From CAYJAY01 sp964370715 (lineage in GTDB: Bacteria; Bacillota; Clostridia; Oscillospirales; Ruminococcaceae), in contig CAYJKJ010000005.1 of the NCBI GenBank assembly GCA_964370715.1, forward strand, positions 1 through 64,000: a DNA stretch of 64,000 bases, given 5' to 3'. The notes beneath the pieces were generated by a model that was not told the origin of the DNA, did not search any database, and was given only the letters and a program-made list of their open reading frames with translations. The position numbers and the translations under genes are program-made. Shown piece after piece: positions 16,969-25,050 of the stretch. Positions within the stretch are counted from its first letter, which is position 1. Every line of letters starts with the position of its first letter.

Positions 16969-18852
16969 ATGCTACTCGAAATTAACAACCTTTCGTTTTC
17001 ATACGGAGCTAATATAATCTTCGACAACGTTAGTTTAAGGCTTAATCCAAACGAAAAAGCCAACATAACAGGATATAATGGGTCGGGAAAAACGACGCTT
17101 TTAAAGCTTTTAACGGGGGAATTGTCGGCAAACAGCGGAGACATTAACCTTGCTGCAAACGTTGTTTTGGGATACCTTGAACAGGTCAGCGAGCTTTCGC
17201 TAACTCGTTCGGTTATCGACGAGATGAAGACGGTTGGGGGCGCAAAGAGGCTTCTTTCTCGCATGAAACAACTAGAACAAAACATGGCTCATAACCCTGA
17301 ATTAATAGAGGAATATCAACAGGTTTGCGAACGATATGAGGCGCTGGATGGCTACAACCTAAATTATACCATTAAGCGTGTTTTAAACGGTATGGGATTT
17401 TCCGAAAGCGAATGGGAAAAACCGGCGGGAGTTTTAAGCGGAGGGGAAAAAACAAGGCTTGCTTTAGCAAAGCTTTTGATTATGAATCCCGACCTTTTGA
17501 TACTCGACGAGCCGACCAACCATCTTGACCTTGCAACGATAGAATGGCTTGAACAGTATCTTGTATCATACAAAGGTTCGGTTTTGTTGGTGTCGCATGA
17601 CAGAAAGTTTCTCGACAACGTCTGCAAAAAAACATTTGAGGTTATCAACTGCAACATCGAAACGTATAGCGGAAATTTTTCGAAATATCTTGAACTGCGG
17701 GAACATAAAAACAAACGAGAAAAAGAGGTTTTCCAACGCAATCAAAAGAAAGCTGCCGAGCTTCAGGAATACTATGAAAAGAATATATCAAGAGCTTCAA
17801 CTTCCAACATGGCGAAAAGTCGGCTAAAGATGAAAAATCGCCTTGATGTTGCGGAGATTTCGAATATAGAACATGAAAAGCTGAGCTTTTCGATTGTTTC
17901 GGCAACAGAACCGTATAAAGAAGTTTTGGCGATTAAGGATCTTTCGATAAAAGCAGGCAACACGGTTCTTTGCGAAAACATCACCCACACAGTTTTGCGT
18001 GGCGAACGATTGGTTATAGCGGGGGCAAACGGAACGGGGAAAACAACGCTACTTAAAACGATTATGCGCCAACTGCTCCCATACTCGGGGCGTGTTGTGT
18101 TGGGGGGCGGAGTTAAACCGGGGTATCTTGCTCAAATTCCGAAAATAGCGGAGAGTTTTTCGCCGTTTGACTATATAAGAAACATCTATCCTATTATGCC
18201 GCAACTTGAGATACGAAATATCTTAGCGCAAGTTGGATTTAAGGGGGAGGATGTTTTTAAAAGCGGAGCGGGTCTTTCGGGGGGCGAGAGGGCAAGGCTT
18301 GAGTTTTGCCGTCTGTCGCTTGAAAAACCTAATCTATTGATACTAGACGAGCCGACCAACCATCTCGATATCTACACAAAAGATATGATTTGCGAAGCGT
18401 TAACATCATATGACGGAACGCTAGTGGCGGTCACGCATGATAGATTTTTGATGGAAAAACTTTCGGCAACGATAATATACATCGAGGACAAAAGAGCAAC
18501 GGTGTTTGAAGATTATCAAACGTTTGAAAGTTTTCTTTCGCAAGCGAAGGGGGAAGCGGGAAACAAAGAGGATAAACAAAACTCGAACAGCCCCGAACAG
18601 CCTCAACAAACCGTTAGCGGAAACTTAAAGGAACAACGAAAAGAGCGAGCGCAAAAACGAGAGCGGATTTCATTTCTTGAGAAAGAGATAAAAACGCTTG
18701 AAACCGAAATAGCCGAAAAAGAGCTGCTTATAAACAGCAAACAAGTTTCTCAAGATGTTGGAAAGCTTATGGCGCTTTGCGAAGAGCTTGAACAAAACAA
18801 GCAGAAACTTTCGGATTATTCCGATGAATGGTTGAGCCTTTCGGAGGAATAG
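16969..18852 (+). CDS. ABC-F family ATPase
   Basis: 627-aa soluble protein with two ABC cassettes and no membrane domain. First cassette: Walker A 'GYNGSGKTTLLK', signature 'LSGGEKTRLALAKLL', Walker B 'LLILDEPTNHLD'. Linker ~240-300 is basic and helical ('KKAAELQEYYEKNISRASTS'), as in ribosome-binding ABC-F proteins. Second cassette: 'GANGTGKTTLLK', 'LSGGERARLEF', 'LLILDEPTNHLD'. A Q/E/K-rich coiled-coil tail covers ~525-627. ABC-F proteins act on the ribosomal E site, either relieving stalled translation or protecting against antibiotics. The subtype cannot be settled by eye; a housekeeping YdiF/Uup-like role is as likely as resistance. Confidence 0.9.
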   Translation: MLLEINNLSFSYGANIIFDNVSLRLNPNEKANITGYNGSGKTTLLKLLTGELSANSGDINLAANVVLGYLEQVSELSLTRSVIDEMKTVGGAKRLLSRMKQLEQNMAHNPELIEEYQQVCERYEALDGYNLNYTIKRVLNGMGFSESEWEKPAGVLSGGEKTRLALAKLLIMNPDLLILDEPTNHLDLATIEWLEQYLVSYKGSVLLVSHDRKFLDNVCKKTFEVINCNIETYSGNFSKYLELREHKNKREKEVFQRNQKKAAELQEYYEKNISRASTSNMAKSRLKMKNRLDVAEISNIEHEKLSFSIVSATEPYKEVLAIKDLSIKAGNTVLCENITHTVLRGERLVIAGANGTGKTTLLKTIMRQLLPYSGRVVLGGGVKPGYLAQIPKIAESFSPFDYIRNIYPIMPQLEIRNILAQVGFKGEDVFKSGAGLSGGERARLEFCRLSLEKPNLLILDEPTNHLDIYTKDMICEALTSYDGTLVAVTHDRFLMEKLSATIIYIEDKRATVFEDYQTFESFLSQAKGEAGNKEDKQNSNSPEQPQQTVSGNLKEQRKERAQKRERISFLEKEIKTLETEIAEKELLINSKQVSQDVGKLMALCEELEQNKQKLSDYSDEWLSLSEE

Positions 18853-18934
18853 ATCGTTAGCTTAAGAAAAAACATAATTTCAAAAAATTTTTAAATAATA
18901 ATTAAATATAACTAATAACCAAAAGGAGAGCGGA

Positions 18935-19777
18935 ATGTATAAAATAGTTAAAAAACAGAGCCTTAATCCAACCGTTACATCGATGGAGGTTGAAGCGCCG
19001 TTTGTTGCAAGAAAAGCAAAAGCCGGCCAGTTTATCATTTTAAGGGTAGACCAAGACAGCGAAAGAATACCGCTAACTATCGCTAATGCCGACCCCGAAA
19101 AAGGCACAGTTCGGGTTATATTCCAGATTGTCGGAGCAGGAACGGTTAGGCTTAACAACAAAAACGAGGGTGAATATATCTCGGATTTTGCAGGACCGCT
19201 CGGAAAAGCTACCCACATTGAGGGGCTAAAAAAAGTTGCTGTAGTAGGCGGTGGCGTTGGTTGCGCCATTGCATATCCTGTTGCAAAAGCTTTGCACAAT
19301 CAAGGAACAGAGGTTCATTCGATTGTAGGATTCAGAACAAAAGACCTTGTTATTTTGGAACAAGAGTTTAAAGATGTTAGCGATAAATATGTCATGATGT
19401 CGGATGATGGCTCGGTTGGGGAAAAAGGCCTTGTTACCGATGCGCTTAAAAAGCTTATCGAACAGGGAGAACAGTATGACGAAGTTATAACTATTGGGCC
19501 TCTTATCATGATGAAATTTGTTTCGAAACTAACAAAAGAATATGGCGTTAAAACGTCGGCTAGCATGAATCCCGTTATGGTAGATGGAACGGGGATGTGT
19601 GGAGGCTGTCGGTTGACGGTTGGGGGCAAGATGGTTTTCGCGTGTGTTGATGGACCCGATTTTGATGCTCATCAAATTGATTTCGATGAAGCGCTGTCGA
19701 GAGGGACTATATATAAAGATTTCGAAACCGAAACGCATCAAAAAGAATGTAATCTTTTAAATCAAGGAGGAAATTAA
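18935..19777 (+). CDS. nfnA: NfnA: NADH-dependent ferredoxin:NADP+ oxidoreductase, small subunit
   Basis: 280-aa FAD/[2Fe-2S] subunit. ATG 18935 after AAAAGGAGAG. N-terminal FAD-binding barrel ('AGQFIILRVDQDSERIPLTI'), NAD-binding fold ('VAVVGGGVGCAIAYPVAKAL'), and a C-terminal [2Fe-2S] site 'MVDGTGMCGGCRLTVGGKM' plus 'FACVDGPDFDAH'. The family also includes sulfide dehydrogenase SudB and the PyrK subunit of dihydroorotate dehydrogenase. The downstream GltD-like gene with the same spacing as known nfnAB pairs decides for NfnA. The complex bifurcates electrons between NADH, ferredoxin and NADPH in anaerobes. Stop and next start are 2 bp apart. Confidence 0.88.
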   Translation: MYKIVKKQSLNPTVTSMEVEAPFVARKAKAGQFIILRVDQDSERIPLTIANADPEKGTVRVIFQIVGAGTVRLNNKNEGEYISDFAGPLGKATHIEGLKKVAVVGGGVGCAIAYPVAKALHNQGTEVHSIVGFRTKDLVILEQEFKDVSDKYVMMSDDGSVGEKGLVTDALKKLIEQGEQYDEVITIGPLIMMKFVSKLTKEYGVKTSASMNPVMVDGTGMCGGCRLTVGGKMVFACVDGPDFDAHQIDFDEALSRGTIYKDFETETHQKECNLLNQGGN

Positions 19778-19779
19778 CA

Positions 19780-21168
19780 ATGGCGGATATGACACCCAAA
19801 AAAAATGAAATGCCGGTTCAAGACCCAAAAGAAAGGGTTAATAACTTCCTTGAAGTTGCGCTGGGCTACACCAAAGAACAAGCGATTGCGGAAGCCGGAA
19901 GGTGCATCAACTGCAAAAATAAACCCTGTGTTGCGGGCTGTCCCGTTAACGTTGACATTCCGTCTTTTGTGTCGGCCGTTGCAAGCGGAGACATTGAAAA
20001 AGGTTTTGATATAATCAAAAACACAAACTCGTTACCGGCGGTTTGTGGCAGAGTTTGTCCGCAAGAAACGCAATGCGAGGCGCTTTGTGTTAGAGGAATA
20101 AAAGGCGAGCCTGTTGGAATTGGAAGAATAGAGCGTTTTTGCGCAGACTATTGTTTCGATAAAAAACCGGGCGAAGTTTCAAAGCCGAAAGACGATGCAA
20201 AAAAAGTTGCTATAATCGGCTCGGGTCCTTCGGGGCTTGCTTGCGCAGGCGACCTCGTTAAACTTGGCTACAACGTGACTATTTTTGAAGCACTTCACGT
20301 TTCGGGCGGAGTTTTGGTTTATGGAATACCGGAATTCAGGCTTCCCAAAACGATAGTTGAAAAAGAGATAAACAGCCTTGTTGAACAGGGCGTTAAGGTT
20401 GAACGAAACGTTATCGTTGGAAAAACCCTTTCGATAGATGAATTAATGGAGGAGTTTTCGTTTTCCGCCGTTTTCATAGGTTCCGGAGCGGGGCTTCCAA
20501 AGTTTATGAACATTCCCGGCGAAAACTTAAAAGGCGTTTTCTCTTCCAACGAATACTTAACCCGCATTAACCTTATGAAGGCATATAAAGAGCAAAGCGA
20601 CACACCGGTTTTCAAAGCCAACAAAGTTGCGGTTGTGGGCGGCGGCAACGTTGCTATGGATGCGGCTCGTTGCGCAAAAAGGCTTGGTGCCGACGTTATG
20701 ATAGTCTACAGAAGAACCGAAAACGAACTTCCGGCAAGAGCGGAAGAGGTTGAACACGCAATGGAAGAGGGAATTGAATTCAAGTTTTTAACAAGCCCTA
20801 TCGAGATAGTCGGCGATGAAAGGGGATATGTTAAACAGATTGTTTGTGAAAGAATGGAGCTTTCAGAACCCGATCAATCGGGAAGAGCAAGGCCGGTTAG
20901 AATCGAGGGAAGCGAATATCCAATAGATGTTGATTGCGTTATTATGTCGATAGGAACTTCCCCAAATCCGTTGATAAAAGACACAACAGCGGGGCTTGAG
21001 ACCCAGCGTTGGGGCGGAATAATAGTGGACGAAGCAACGGGGGCAACTTCGAAAAAAGGCGTTTATGCCGGCGGAGATGCTGTCACTGGGGCGGCCACCG
21101 TTATATTGGCGATGGGCGCCGGAAAAACTGCCGCTGCGGCTATCGATGAATATCTCAAAACGATATAA
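19780..21168 (+). CDS. nfnB: NfnB: NADPH- and ferredoxin-linked large subunit
   Basis: 462-aa flavoprotein often labelled glutamate synthase small subunit (GltA/GltD-like). AAGGAGG (19764-19770) lies inside the end of nfnA. N-terminal ferredoxin-like domain with eight cysteines: 'CINCKNKPCVAGCPVNVDIP' and 'CGRVCPQETQCEALCVRG', holding two [4Fe-4S] clusters. FAD-binding GxGxxG 'IIGSGPSGLACAGDL' and NADP-binding 'VVGGGNVAMDAARCAKRLG' follow; C-terminal 'GVYAGGDAVTGAATVILAMG' is the flavin-binding signature. No glutamate synthase large subunit is nearby, which with NfnA upstream supports the bifurcating complex. Confidence 0.9.
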   Translation: MADMTPKKNEMPVQDPKERVNNFLEVALGYTKEQAIAEAGRCINCKNKPCVAGCPVNVDIPSFVSAVASGDIEKGFDIIKNTNSLPAVCGRVCPQETQCEALCVRGIKGEPVGIGRIERFCADYCFDKKPGEVSKPKDDAKKVAIIGSGPSGLACAGDLVKLGYNVTIFEALHVSGGVLVYGIPEFRLPKTIVEKEINSLVEQGVKVERNVIVGKTLSIDELMEEFSFSAVFIGSGAGLPKFMNIPGENLKGVFSSNEYLTRINLMKAYKEQSDTPVFKANKVAVVGGGNVAMDAARCAKRLGADVMIVYRRTENELPARAEEVEHAMEEGIEFKFLTSPIEIVGDERGYVKQIVCERMELSEPDQSGRARPVRIEGSEYPIDVDCVIMSIGTSPNPLIKDTTAGLETQRWGGIIVDEATGATSKKGVYAGGDAVTGAATVILAMGAGKTAAAAIDEYLKTI

Positions 21169-21206
21169 GTTTAGATTTTAGTTTTTTCATCTTAAAAAAA
21201 CAAGGG

Positions 21207-21280
21207 GCGACCTTGCGTGGTGCGCCCGAAATCAATGGTAGATAAAAGGTTTCGGGTTGTCACGCAACGTCGCTTTTATG
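21207..21280. terminator. Long hairpin, bidirectional terminator of nfnB and spoIVA
   Basis: GCGACCTTGCGTG (21207-21219) pairs with CACGCAACGTCGC (21261-21273) with one mismatch; inside, CCCGAAA (21225-21231) pairs with TTTCGGG (21250-21256). TTTTATGTTGTTT follows on the plus strand and an A7 run precedes it (minus-strand U tract). It lies between convergent genes. The two-tier stem is larger than the other terminators here. Confidence 0.75.
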
Positions 21281-21336
21281 TTGTTTAACAATAGCTAATT
21301 TATTTTTCTATATCTTTTTTTGGGATGCTGTTTTGT

Positions 21337-22809
21337 TTAAAGAATTATGCAAACCAAACCGTTGCAACCATCGTTTATTATGCCTTCGAGCGTCTGTTGG
21401 AGCTTTCCTCGAGCTTCGCTTGGCAGGCGGGTTAGTTTGTTTTGGAGACCCTCGTTGACAAGTTCGTTGAGGGATTTTCCGAATATGTTGGATTGCCAAA
21501 TCTTAAGCGGGTTTTCTTCAAACTCCCCGAGAAGATACATGACGAGTTCTTCCGATTGTTTTTCGCTTCCGACTATCGGGTTGATTTCGGTTGTTATGTC
21601 GGCGGAAAGCATATGGATAGAGGGGGCGGAAGCTTTAAGGCGAACGCCATATTTGCCACCCTGATTCATTATTTCGGGTTCTTCCAGGCGTAGTTCATCA
21701 ATAGAGGGCATAACAATTCCATAACCTGTTGCCTTTGCTTGTTCAACCGCATCGATAACCTTTGAATAGTTTGATTTCATGGCGGCAAGCTCTGCAAACG
21801 AACAGAACAAACTCGCCTGGTCGGTTACATCGATGCCGGTCATCTCGCCTATGGTTTGGTAGAACAGGTCTTGCGGAAGGGTGATTTCGATCTCGATAGT
21901 TCCGTCGCCAAGGTCGGCGGAAGTTTTTTGAGCCGAAAGAATCGATTCGCATTGTTCAAATTCCGGAATAACAACCCCAACATCCCGCATCTTTGAAACA
22001 GAGGAGCTGAAATATCTAATTGCTCCGTAGATATCGGTTTTAACTTTATGTTCTCTCGGCAAAAAGTTTACCCAACCGGGAAGTTTAAAGTTGATTTGAT
22101 TAACCGGGAACTCGCTCGTTACAAGGCTTAGAATACGTTTTAACATGACGTCATCGAGTTCGAGGCAGTTTATCGGCAAGACAGGAACATCGTATTCTTT
22201 TTGAAGCATGAGGGCAAGCCCAACGCTTTGTTCCGATTTCGGGTTAAGACAGTTTAAAAGCATGACAAACGGTTTGTTAAGCGCTTTGAGTTCGCTAACG
22301 ACTCGGCGTTCTGCCGTTTCGTATTCCGCTCGATTAATGTTGGTTATCGACCCATCGGTAGTTATAACGATACCGATAGTTGAATGTTCCGTTATAACCT
22401 TTTTTGTTCCGGTTTCGGCGGCGATGTTAAATGGAACGGCGGTTTCATACCAAGGGGAAACAACCATTCTCGGCTGTTCATTTTCGATATGACCTATCGC
22501 ACCGTCGACGATATACCCAACACAATCTATCAAGCGTAGCCTTAAATTAGTGTTGTCTTGAAGCTCAACTTCGATAGCCTGTTCCGGGATGAATTTAGGC
22601 TCGGTTGTCATGATGGTTTTGCCGCCGGCCGATTGCGGAAGTTCGTCTACAGCACGTTCACGGCGCAGGTTATCCTTGATGTTTGGGATAACAAGGGTGT
22701 CCATGACCTTTTTAATAAACGTTGATTTGCCGGTTCTCACAGGACCTACTACCCCTATAAAAACCTCTCCGCCGGTTCTCTTGGCGATATCTTTATAAAT
22801 ATTCTCCAT
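21337..22809 (-). CDS. spoIVA: Stage IV sporulation protein A (coat basement ATPase)
   Basis: 490-aa cytoskeletal ATPase that polymerises on the outer forespore membrane to form the base of the spore coat. Full family length. Walker A 'GPVRTGKSTF' near the N-terminus, preceded by the diagnostic 'MENIYKDIAKRTGGEVFIGV'; 'LIDCVGYIVDGAIGH' serves as the Walker B/switch region. C-terminal tail 'GIINDGCNGLVCIIL' is the membrane/SpoVM-contacting end. AAGGAGG precedes ATG 22809, 13 bp after the sipL stop, so the two are cotranscribed. Expression should be mother-cell specific. Confidence 0.97.
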   Translation of the reverse strand: MENIYKDIAKRTGGEVFIGVVGPVRTGKSTFIKKVMDTLVIPNIKDNLRRERAVDELPQSAGGKTIMTTEPKFIPEQAIEVELQDNTNLRLRLIDCVGYIVDGAIGHIENEQPRMVVSPWYETAVPFNIAAETGTKKVITEHSTIGIVITTDGSITNINRAEYETAERRVVSELKALNKPFVMLLNCLNPKSEQSVGLALMLQKEYDVPVLPINCLELDDVMLKRILSLVTSEFPVNQINFKLPGWVNFLPREHKVKTDIYGAIRYFSSSVSKMRDVGVVIPEFEQCESILSAQKTSADLGDGTIEIEITLPQDLFYQTIGEMTGIDVTDQASLFCSFAELAAMKSNYSKVIDAVEQAKATGYGIVMPSIDELRLEEPEIMNQGGKYGVRLKASAPSIHMLSADITTEINPIVGSEKQSEELVMYLLGEFEENPLKIWQSNIFGKSLNELVNEGLQNKLTRLPSEARGKLQQTLEGIINDGCNGLVCIIL

Positions 22810-22822
22810 TCTATCTTCCTCC

Positions 22823-24349
22823 TTAAACCGAAAGATTAGGGATTAAAAGCATTGTTGGTTGTTCGATTAATTCGTCTGTCAGGTTGTTTTCGGTTTTTAT
22901 GACGTTTGCTAAAGAATTAAAACGTTTTGCAATTTCAAACACCGTTTCATCTCCAGGCGAATAATAAACACTTAAAGAGTAGGGAGATTTCGGCTTTGGT
23001 TGGTCTTGCTTTATATCTATCTTGGTTATAACGTCAACTTTATCCATCGAAAAATTGTTGCTTTTTATATACCCTGTGACCACTATATCAATTGATTGTT
23101 CCGATTCGGTCCAATCGACATTCTCTATTATAACGGGGAGTTTTAGTCCGGGAGCAAAGCTGTTTATAACCGTTGTCGGGGTTTCGGAAATTTCAAAAAC
23201 CACCTGCTTTGTTTCAACATCGTCGATGCTTGAAACGATTACGCAAACTTCGCCTTTGCCGACAATCATTCCACCCTCGCTAATTTCGGCGGTGAGTGTT
23301 TCGGTTTCAACAAAACAATCAACAAGTTTTTGATTGTTCATCTTGGACGTTTTAAGAGTGCTTTCAAATTTTAAATTTATATCTATAGTTTCTTTTTGAA
23401 ATGAGACGGCTGTTTTTTCGATGACTACCTCATGTTTCGGAGAAAAAGCATCTATTGCCGCCGTTATCGTTTGGGGTTCTGTAGCCGTTGCGGTTATCAC
23501 CGACGTTATCGAAACTTCGTTTGCTCCGCCGCTCATGCGTTCGCTTTGAACAGAACCCGAGATGATCTTGATGCTTGACGAGGCTTCAAGAGAACTAGTC
23601 GAGTTTTTCGCATCGATAGTTTGGTTGAACGGCACAGTGTAGACAAAACGACGAACGAAATATTCTTCTTCGTTGCAATAGGAAAAAGCCGTTGAAACTA
23701 TGAAGTAGCCCGAAACTTCGATATATCCATCAAAACAAGTTGTTGTTTCAACAACCGCTTCGGTCGAACTCCTTATAAGTTCCGGTGTCATTCCCTCTAT
23801 TGTGTCGATCTCTATTTCTTCTTCTAGTGTAAATCGTTTTTCTGCTTGTTCAATAATCTTAACTCCGGTAAGATCGGTGTTTAGAAATTCAACTTTTTGC
23901 TTGTCGTTGCCGTCGATAATCTCGAGCTGTTTTTCTCTGGTTGCTTTTATATCGACCGAAACAGCGCCCCTTATATCGAGTTTGCGCTTGTTTGTTGCGC
24001 GACAGTTTAGGTATGATATCTTAGGGGAAGCGAAGACGCTGCCTGTGTCGCCGGCATCCTGTTTTGCATCAAGTTGTTTGGAAAAAGCAAGCCTTGTACC
24101 CATTCCGAAGATACCGGGTTTTTCATCGGATAGGTAGATAACGGTAGCTTTTATATAGCCCTCCACCGTTACTCTGTTGCCGACTATAAGCTTTTGCATA
24201 ATGACCGGTTCAGAAATCACCTTTAGAACCTTGAACACCGAGGGGCGATAGTCGGGGATCGAAAGTTCATCTTCAACCGATAGCTCGACATTTGTTTCCA
24301 AGATTATTTCGCTCGACGAAAGAATTGTTTTTAAAAAATTGTTGTCCAT
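22823..24349 (-). CDS. sipL: SipL-like protein: SPOCS (DUF3794) domains plus C-terminal LysM
   Basis: 508-aa sporulation protein. ATG 24349 is chosen because AAAGGAGG lies just before it; the GTG at 24367 would put the ribosome site inside the coding sequence. N-terminal half: two SPOCS/DUF3794-like repeats ('LSIPDYRPSVFKVLKVISEP' and 'IEGMTPELIRSSTEAVVETT'). C-terminal LysM domain ~455-508 ('VYYSPGDETVFEIAKRFNSL'...'PTMLLIPNL'). This architecture is that of Clostridioides difficile SipL, which binds SpoIVA through its LysM domain and replaces SpoVID of bacilli. Adjacency to spoIVA strongly supports the role. A sigma-E-like promoter precedes it. Confidence 0.9.
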   Translation of the reverse strand: MDNNFLKTILSSSEIILETNVELSVEDELSIPDYRPSVFKVLKVISEPVIMQKLIVGNRVTVEGYIKATVIYLSDEKPGIFGMGTRLAFSKQLDAKQDAGDTGSVFASPKISYLNCRATNKRKLDIRGAVSVDIKATREKQLEIIDGNDKQKVEFLNTDLTGVKIIEQAEKRFTLEEEIEIDTIEGMTPELIRSSTEAVVETTTCFDGYIEVSGYFIVSTAFSYCNEEEYFVRRFVYTVPFNQTIDAKNSTSSLEASSSIKIISGSVQSERMSGGANEVSITSVITATATEPQTITAAIDAFSPKHEVVIEKTAVSFQKETIDINLKFESTLKTSKMNNQKLVDCFVETETLTAEISEGGMIVGKGEVCVIVSSIDDVETKQVVFEISETPTTVINSFAPGLKLPVIIENVDWTESEQSIDIVVTGYIKSNNFSMDKVDVITKIDIKQDQPKPKSPYSLSVYYSPGDETVFEIAKRFNSLANVIKTENNLTDELIEQPTMLLIPNLSV

Positions 24350-24375
24350 ATAAATCCTCCTTTTCACGTTATCAA

Positions 24376-24404
24376 TCTTTATGCTCCTTGTTGATGAAAT
24401 ATGA
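24376..24404 (-). promoter_or_regulatory. Sigma-E-type (mother-cell) promoter of sipL-spoIVA
   Basis: Read leftward: -35 TCATATT (24404-24398) fits the sigma-E element KMATATT fully; 14-bp spacer; -10 CATAAAGA (24383-24376) keeps the CATA core of CATACAMT (5 of 8). The start would be near 24369, giving a ~20-nt leader. It sits just after the terminator of spoVM, so the pair needs its own promoter. Confidence 0.6.
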
Positions 24405-24412
24405 TTAAACGC

Positions 24413-24447
24413 AAAAAAATCAGGCGAAAATTTTGCCTGATTTTTTT
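24413..24447 (-). terminator. Terminator between spoVM and sipL
   Basis: AAAAAAATCAGGC (24413-24425) / GCCTGATTTTTTT (24435-24447), 9-nt loop: 13-bp stem whose outer part is an A/U run, ending 30 nt after the spoVM stop. Confidence 0.88.
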
Positions 24448-24477
24448 ATAATAAATGTGAAAAGAAGGTTTGTATCT

Positions 24478-24564
24478 TTATTCGGCTTTTTCTTTTTTGA
24501 TTTTAAATAGAACTCGAAGAATACCTCTTAAAGCTTTTGGGCTTTTAACAACAACTATTTGCAT
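24478..24564 (-). CDS. spoVM: SpoVM: 28-aa amphipathic membrane-curvature peptide
   Basis: A 28-codon gene starting MQIVVVKSPKALRGILRV. It aligns without gaps to Bacillus subtilis SpoVM (26 aa) at K7, P9, K10, L12, G14, I15 and R17. Pro9 is the residue known to be needed for recognising positive membrane curvature. SpoVM sits on the outer forespore membrane and anchors SpoIVA, encoded ~1.7 kb downstream on the same strand. GAAAGGAGC precedes it at a long gap of 13 nt. The gene ends in its own terminator. Short genes like this are usually missed by annotation. Remaining doubt: the leucine at position 8 is Ser here and the tail is longer. Confidence 0.85.
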   Translation of the reverse strand: MQIVVVKSPKALRGILRVLFKIKKEKAE

Positions 24565-24707
24565 AACTTTTGTAATGCTCCTTTCTTGAATAGATTAATG
24601 TTTAAAGCGAAAAGGGAGCTGACGGTTTTGGCCGGGTTGTTTTTTTAAAAATTCTTGAATAGTTACCGCCGTTATTTTAAATAATAAATTAACATTAAAT
24701 GTTTTGT

Positions 24708-24860
24708 TTAACGATAGTATAAAACTATGACTGCGAGCGAAGCCGAGAATATAATCGTTGTAACAATTATCAGCATAGTTTCGGGAAGGATAAAGCTTAA
24801 AAGTATGCCGAGCGAAGCCGCAAGAGCATATCTTGGCAACAGATAAGCACCTTTTTTCAT
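24708..24860 (-). CDS. Unrecognised 50-aa membrane protein beside spoVM
   Basis: ATG 24860 is preceded by a very strong AGGAGGTGG site (24868-24874). The peptide starts MKKGAYLLPRYALAASLG and has two hydrophobic segments, ~11-25 and ~28-47, around a Pro-Glu turn, ending 'VLYYR'. That is a helical-hairpin membrane protein. I do not recognise the family. Position upstream of spoVM in the same direction, inside a sporulation cluster, suggests but does not prove a sporulation role. I found no clear terminator between it and spoVM (143 bp). Confidence 0.7.
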   Translation of the reverse strand: MKKGAYLLPRYALAASLGILLSFILPETMLIIVTTIIFSASLAVIVLYYR

Positions 24861-24961
24861 GGCCGCCACCTCCTAACTGCGATAGTCTTATTTCATACTA
24901 TTCTTGTTGGAGCAATGTGTGACATAAAAAAAGTAAATAGCGGAATTTAATGTATTTAAAT

Positions 24962-24990
24962 TTGACAAAGAATATTTAATATCATATAAT
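24962..24990 (+). promoter_or_regulatory. Consensus sigma-A promoter of the pilin gene
   Basis: TTGACA (24962-24967), 17 bp, TATAAT (24985-24990): full consensus. Start near 24997, ~54-nt leader. Confidence 0.85.
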
Positions 24991-25050
24991 GTTATCGTCA
25001 AAAGCTACTAATATAACTTAAAATTATATTCAAAATATGGAGTTTAAAAA

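Noticed and set aside
19780..21168. Glutamate synthase small subunit (gltD) assignment
   Set aside because: No large subunit gene nearby; the adjacent NfnA-type gene fits NfnB better.
24583..24662. Direct repeat TTCTTGAATAG at 24583-24593 and 24652-24662
   Set aside because: Only 11 bp and AT-rich; one copy covers the spoVM ribosome-site region, and I see no supporting structure.
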